Origin: JALWSI01 sp964569095 [NCBI: uncultured Aquificales bacterium]
GTDB lineage: Bacteria > Thermosulfidibacterota > Thermosulfidibacteria > Thermosulfidibacterales
Direction: 5' to 3'
Assembly: GCA_964569095.1 (NCBI GenBank)
Contig: CAZMTB010000230.1
Location: 1 to 16,122, forward strand
DNA length: 16,122 nucleotides
In this document: in pieces, positions 14,519 to 16,122 of the stretch
Numbering within the stretch: position 1 is the first letter of the stretch
How the letters are laid out: each line of letters starts with the position of its first letter
Made by a program: the position numbers and the translations under genes
Notes under the pieces: model-generated
What the model was told of the DNA's origin: nothing
The model's database searches: none
The model's input: only the letters and a program-made list of their open reading frames with translations

Positions 14519-15075
14519 CCCGTGTCAAAATCCGAGTCTGGTCTTATGAGAGGGGCTATGAGGGATAGAGGAAAGAAGAGGTGGATGCTGTTTCTGTAAA
14601 CCCTAACCTCCACGTAAACACCCTTGGCACCAGAGTCCAGAACCCCTTGAGGGAGGGGGAAGGTGGCAACGGAGGCCTCTTTAATAAAGGCATCCATCTC
14701 CGAGAACCTCTTGGGATAGGCAGTTGGGTCCTCTATTCGGTACTCCCTGGTTATCAAGTTGAGCCTAAGGGTCCTTGAATAGACACCTTCCCAAAGGGTC
14801 TTATCCCAGAGTAGCCTCTCCTCCATTATTCTGACCTGGTACTCCACGGTGTAGGGAATACCCCCGTTTATCACCTCCAGGATGGGCTTCTGCTTCAATC
14901 CCTCAAGCGCAACGGTGAGTCTGGGGCGTGAATCCCGCTTCTCTACCTTAACCGAGGTCACCTCCACCTGAGCGGCAAGAACCATCGAAGAGATAAAGAG
15001 AAAGGGGAGAACGACCCAGAGGATCGCTCTCCCCTCTTTTTGCAAATACCCCTCTTTACACCCTCTCCTCCCCAT
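14497..15075 (-). CDS. DUF4390 family exported protein
   Basis: A 192-residue protein read from ATG 15075. After a charged start, a hydrophobic segment (AILWVVLPFLFISSMVLAAQ, residues 17-36) looks like a signal peptide with cleavage after LAA. The rest is mostly beta-strands and ends in SDFDTGWIRVER; the DFDTGW tail and the position immediately upstream of ntrY are the marks of DUF4390. It is probably periplasmic and may modulate NtrY sensing; the function is unknown. ATG 15075 has no Shine-Dalgarno (CCTCCCCC precedes it). An in-frame TTG at 15045 follows AGAGGGG and would give a cleaner signal peptide, so it may be the true start (182 residues). Confidence 0.82.
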   Translation of the reverse strand: MGRRGCKEGYLQKEGRAILWVVLPFLFISSMVLAAQVEVTSVKVEKRDSRPRLTVALEGLKQKPILEVINGGIPYTVEYQVRIMEERLLWDKTLWEGVYSRTLRLNLITREYRIEDPTAYPKRFSEMDAFIKEASVATFPLPQGVLDSGAKGVYVEVRVYRNSIHLFFPLSLIAPLIRPDSDFDTGWIRVER

Positions 15076-15082
15076 GGGGGAG

Positions 15083-15111
15083 GCTATACCACTACTTACA
15101 CCTCTTGTGAA
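15083..15111 (-). promoter_or_regulatory. Candidate sigma-70-type promoter for the DUF4390-ntrYX-purMN operon
   Basis: On the minus strand TTCACA (15111-15106, 5/6 to TTGACA), a 17-base spacer and TATAGC (15088-15083, 4/6 to TATAAT) preceded by an extended TG. Transcription would begin near 15076. It lies in the 48-base gap between the antiporter stop and the DUF4390 start, the expected place. Confidence 0.45.
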
Positions 15112-15119
15112 TAATTCAC
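15107..15119. repeat. Perfect palindrome GTGAA-TAA-TTCAC overlapping the promoter -35
   Basis: A 13-base inverted repeat with 5-bp arms. One arm overlaps the proposed -35 of the minus-strand operon, which fits a repressor operator. Arms are too short, and the T-run is absent, for a terminator of the antiporter gene. Its palindrome nature is seen directly; the operator role is inference. Confidence 0.4.
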
Positions 15120-15123
15120 CACC

Positions 15124-16122
15124 CTACCTGAAAAAGACGAAGGTGACCACGAAGAAGATGGGAATAAGAATGGGCAGGGAGAACTTGAGAATGTAACCGA
15201 AGAAACTGGGCATGGGCACCCCAGCCTCCTCTGCTATGGACCTTATCATGAAGTTAGGGGCGTTTCCTATGTAGGTGTTGGCACCCATGAAGACGGCACC
15301 TGCGGAGATGGCCTCGAGGTAGAGGGGCTTGTGGGCAATGAGCATGTGAACCGCCTGATGCTCAGGAATCCCCACAAAGAACCTCCCCAAGGCGGTGTTG
15401 AAGAAGGTTAGGTAGGTGGGAGCATTGTCGAGAAAGCTCGAGAGAATACCAGTGATCCAGAAGAAGTGGTAGGGCTCCTTTACGGACCTGATGAGACCTG
15501 CCAAGGCACCGTGCTCTCCCGCCCTGAGAATTGCCAGGGCAGGTATCATGGTCATGAAGATCCCCGCAAAGAGGTAGGCCACCTCCTGAATTGGGAACCA
15601 AGAGAAGTCGTTCCCCTCTCTGATCTCCTGCTTGGTAAGCTTCAACGATATTATGGCCATCAAGACCATCACAGCGTCCCTTATGAGAGACTCAATCTCC
15701 CTGGGCACTCCCAGTATGGAGACCTCGCCGAGCTTCACGGTGCCGCTGAAAAGCACGGCCCCTACGATCACGCCCAAAAGCAGAAGGTTAAAGAGACCTT
15801 CTACCTTCAGCTTCTCCCCGGTAGCGTCGGGAGGGGCGGTAACGCCGTCCCTCTTGTAGAAATAGGTATCTATGCAGAAGAAGAGGACCAGGAGGATTCC
15901 AGAGGCCAGCAGCATGTGGGGCAGGATTTTGAAGGTCCAGAAGAAGGGCACCCCGTGCAGAAAACCGAGGAATAGGGGAGGATCACCAAGGGGGGTTAGG
16001 GAACCTCCTATGTTGCAGATCAGGAATATGAAGAAGACCACCATGTAGGTCTTGGTCTTCCTGTAGTTGTTGGCCTTTAGGAATGGCTTGATCAGCAGCA
16101 TGGCCGCACCGGTGGTACCCAC
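15124..16122 (-). CDS. ArsB/NhaD-superfamily Na+/H+ antiporter (C-terminal part, truncated by window edge)
   Basis: An open frame of 332 codons continues past the right edge and ends at a TAG (15126-15124); the true start lies outside. About nine hydrophobic segments are visible. The two half-site motifs of the ion-transporter superfamily are present: ICNIGGSLTPLGDPPLFLGF (35-54) and GANTYIGNAPNFM (280-292). A further LDNAPTYL motif is at 231-238. These match the CitMHS_2/NhaD-like sodium:proton antiporters of the inner membrane, which expel Na+ using the proton gradient (or the reverse). A charged loop at 90-108 links the two halves. It is followed by a 48-base gap before DUF4390. A citrate or arsenite substrate is less likely but is not excluded by sequence alone. 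Confidence 0.87.
   Translation of the reverse strand: MGTTGAAMLLIKPFLKANNYRKTKTYMVVFFIFLICNIGGSLTPLGDPPLFLGFLHGVPFFWTFKILPHMLLASGILLVLFFCIDTYFYKRDGVTAPPDATGEKLKVEGLFNLLLLGVIVGAVLFSGTVKLGEVSILGVPREIESLIRDAVMVLMAIISLKLTKQEIREGNDFSWFPIQEVAYLFAGIFMTMIPALAILRAGEHGALAGLIRSVKEPYHFFWITGILSSFLDNAPTYLTFFNTALGRFFVGIPEHQAVHMLIAHKPLYLEAISAGAVFMGANTYIGNAPNFMIRSIAEEAGVPMPSFFGYILKFSLPILIPIFFVVTFVFFR

Noticed and set aside
1-16122. CRISPR arrays, insertion sequences, integrases, tRNA or rRNA genes, phage or defence modules
   Set aside because: No regularly spaced repeats, transposase or integrase motifs, tRNA T-loop/anticodon patterns or defence-type domains were seen. The window is ordinary chromosomal operons plus one regulatory gap.

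Overview
The window reads as the chromosome of a motile Gram-negative bacterium. It encodes a flagellar basal body/export operon, a lipoprotein with a lipobox and an NtrY/NtrX two-component pair. Base composition is moderately GC-rich by eye, arginine codons are often AGG/AGA, several starts appear to be TTG or GTG, and the proteins are rich in Lys/Glu. Gene order (DUF4390-ntrY-ntrX-purM-purN; fliF-G-H-I-J-motE-fliK) is reminiscent of Desulfobacterota or related deep-branching, possibly thermophilic lineages. The taxonomic placement is inference only.

Region 1 (1-6840, minus strand) is a tightly packed flagellar operon read from right to left: fliF (MS ring), fliG (switch/rotor), fliH (ATPase regulator), fliI (export ATPase), fliJ (export stalk/chaperone), a MotE-type motility protein, and the N-terminal part of a FliK-like hook-length protein that runs off the left edge. 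Genes overlap or are a few bases apart, so one transcript is likely.

Region 2 (6841-7364) is the only long stretch without a clear gene. It is AT-richer than its surroundings. It holds a good sigma-28-like promoter just upstream of fliF, a possible 34-residue membrane peptide on the minus strand, several inverted repeats, and three hairpin-capable segments leading into the next plus-strand gene. Region 3 (7365-8342) is the only plus-strand gene, a sialidase/BNR-like beta-propeller protein, divergent from the flagellar operon and convergent with the next one.

Region 4 (8358-15075, minus strand) is a second compact operon read from right to left: a DUF4390 protein, the histidine kinase NtrY, the response regulator NtrX (lacking the sigma-54-contacting GAFTGA loop), purM, purN, a small TPR-type lipoprotein, a stand-alone EF-Tu domain-2-like protein, and an MTH1187/YkoF-type thiamine-binding protein. 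A promoter-like sequence overlapped by a palindrome precedes it. Region 5 (15124-16122) is the C-terminal part of an ArsB/NhaD-superfamily Na+/H+ antiporter, truncated at its 5' end by the window edge.

Most of the window is well-understood gene content. The parts worth a second look are the intergenic region 6841-7364, the orphan propeller, the GAFTGA-less regulator and the small stand-alone EF-Tu-like protein.
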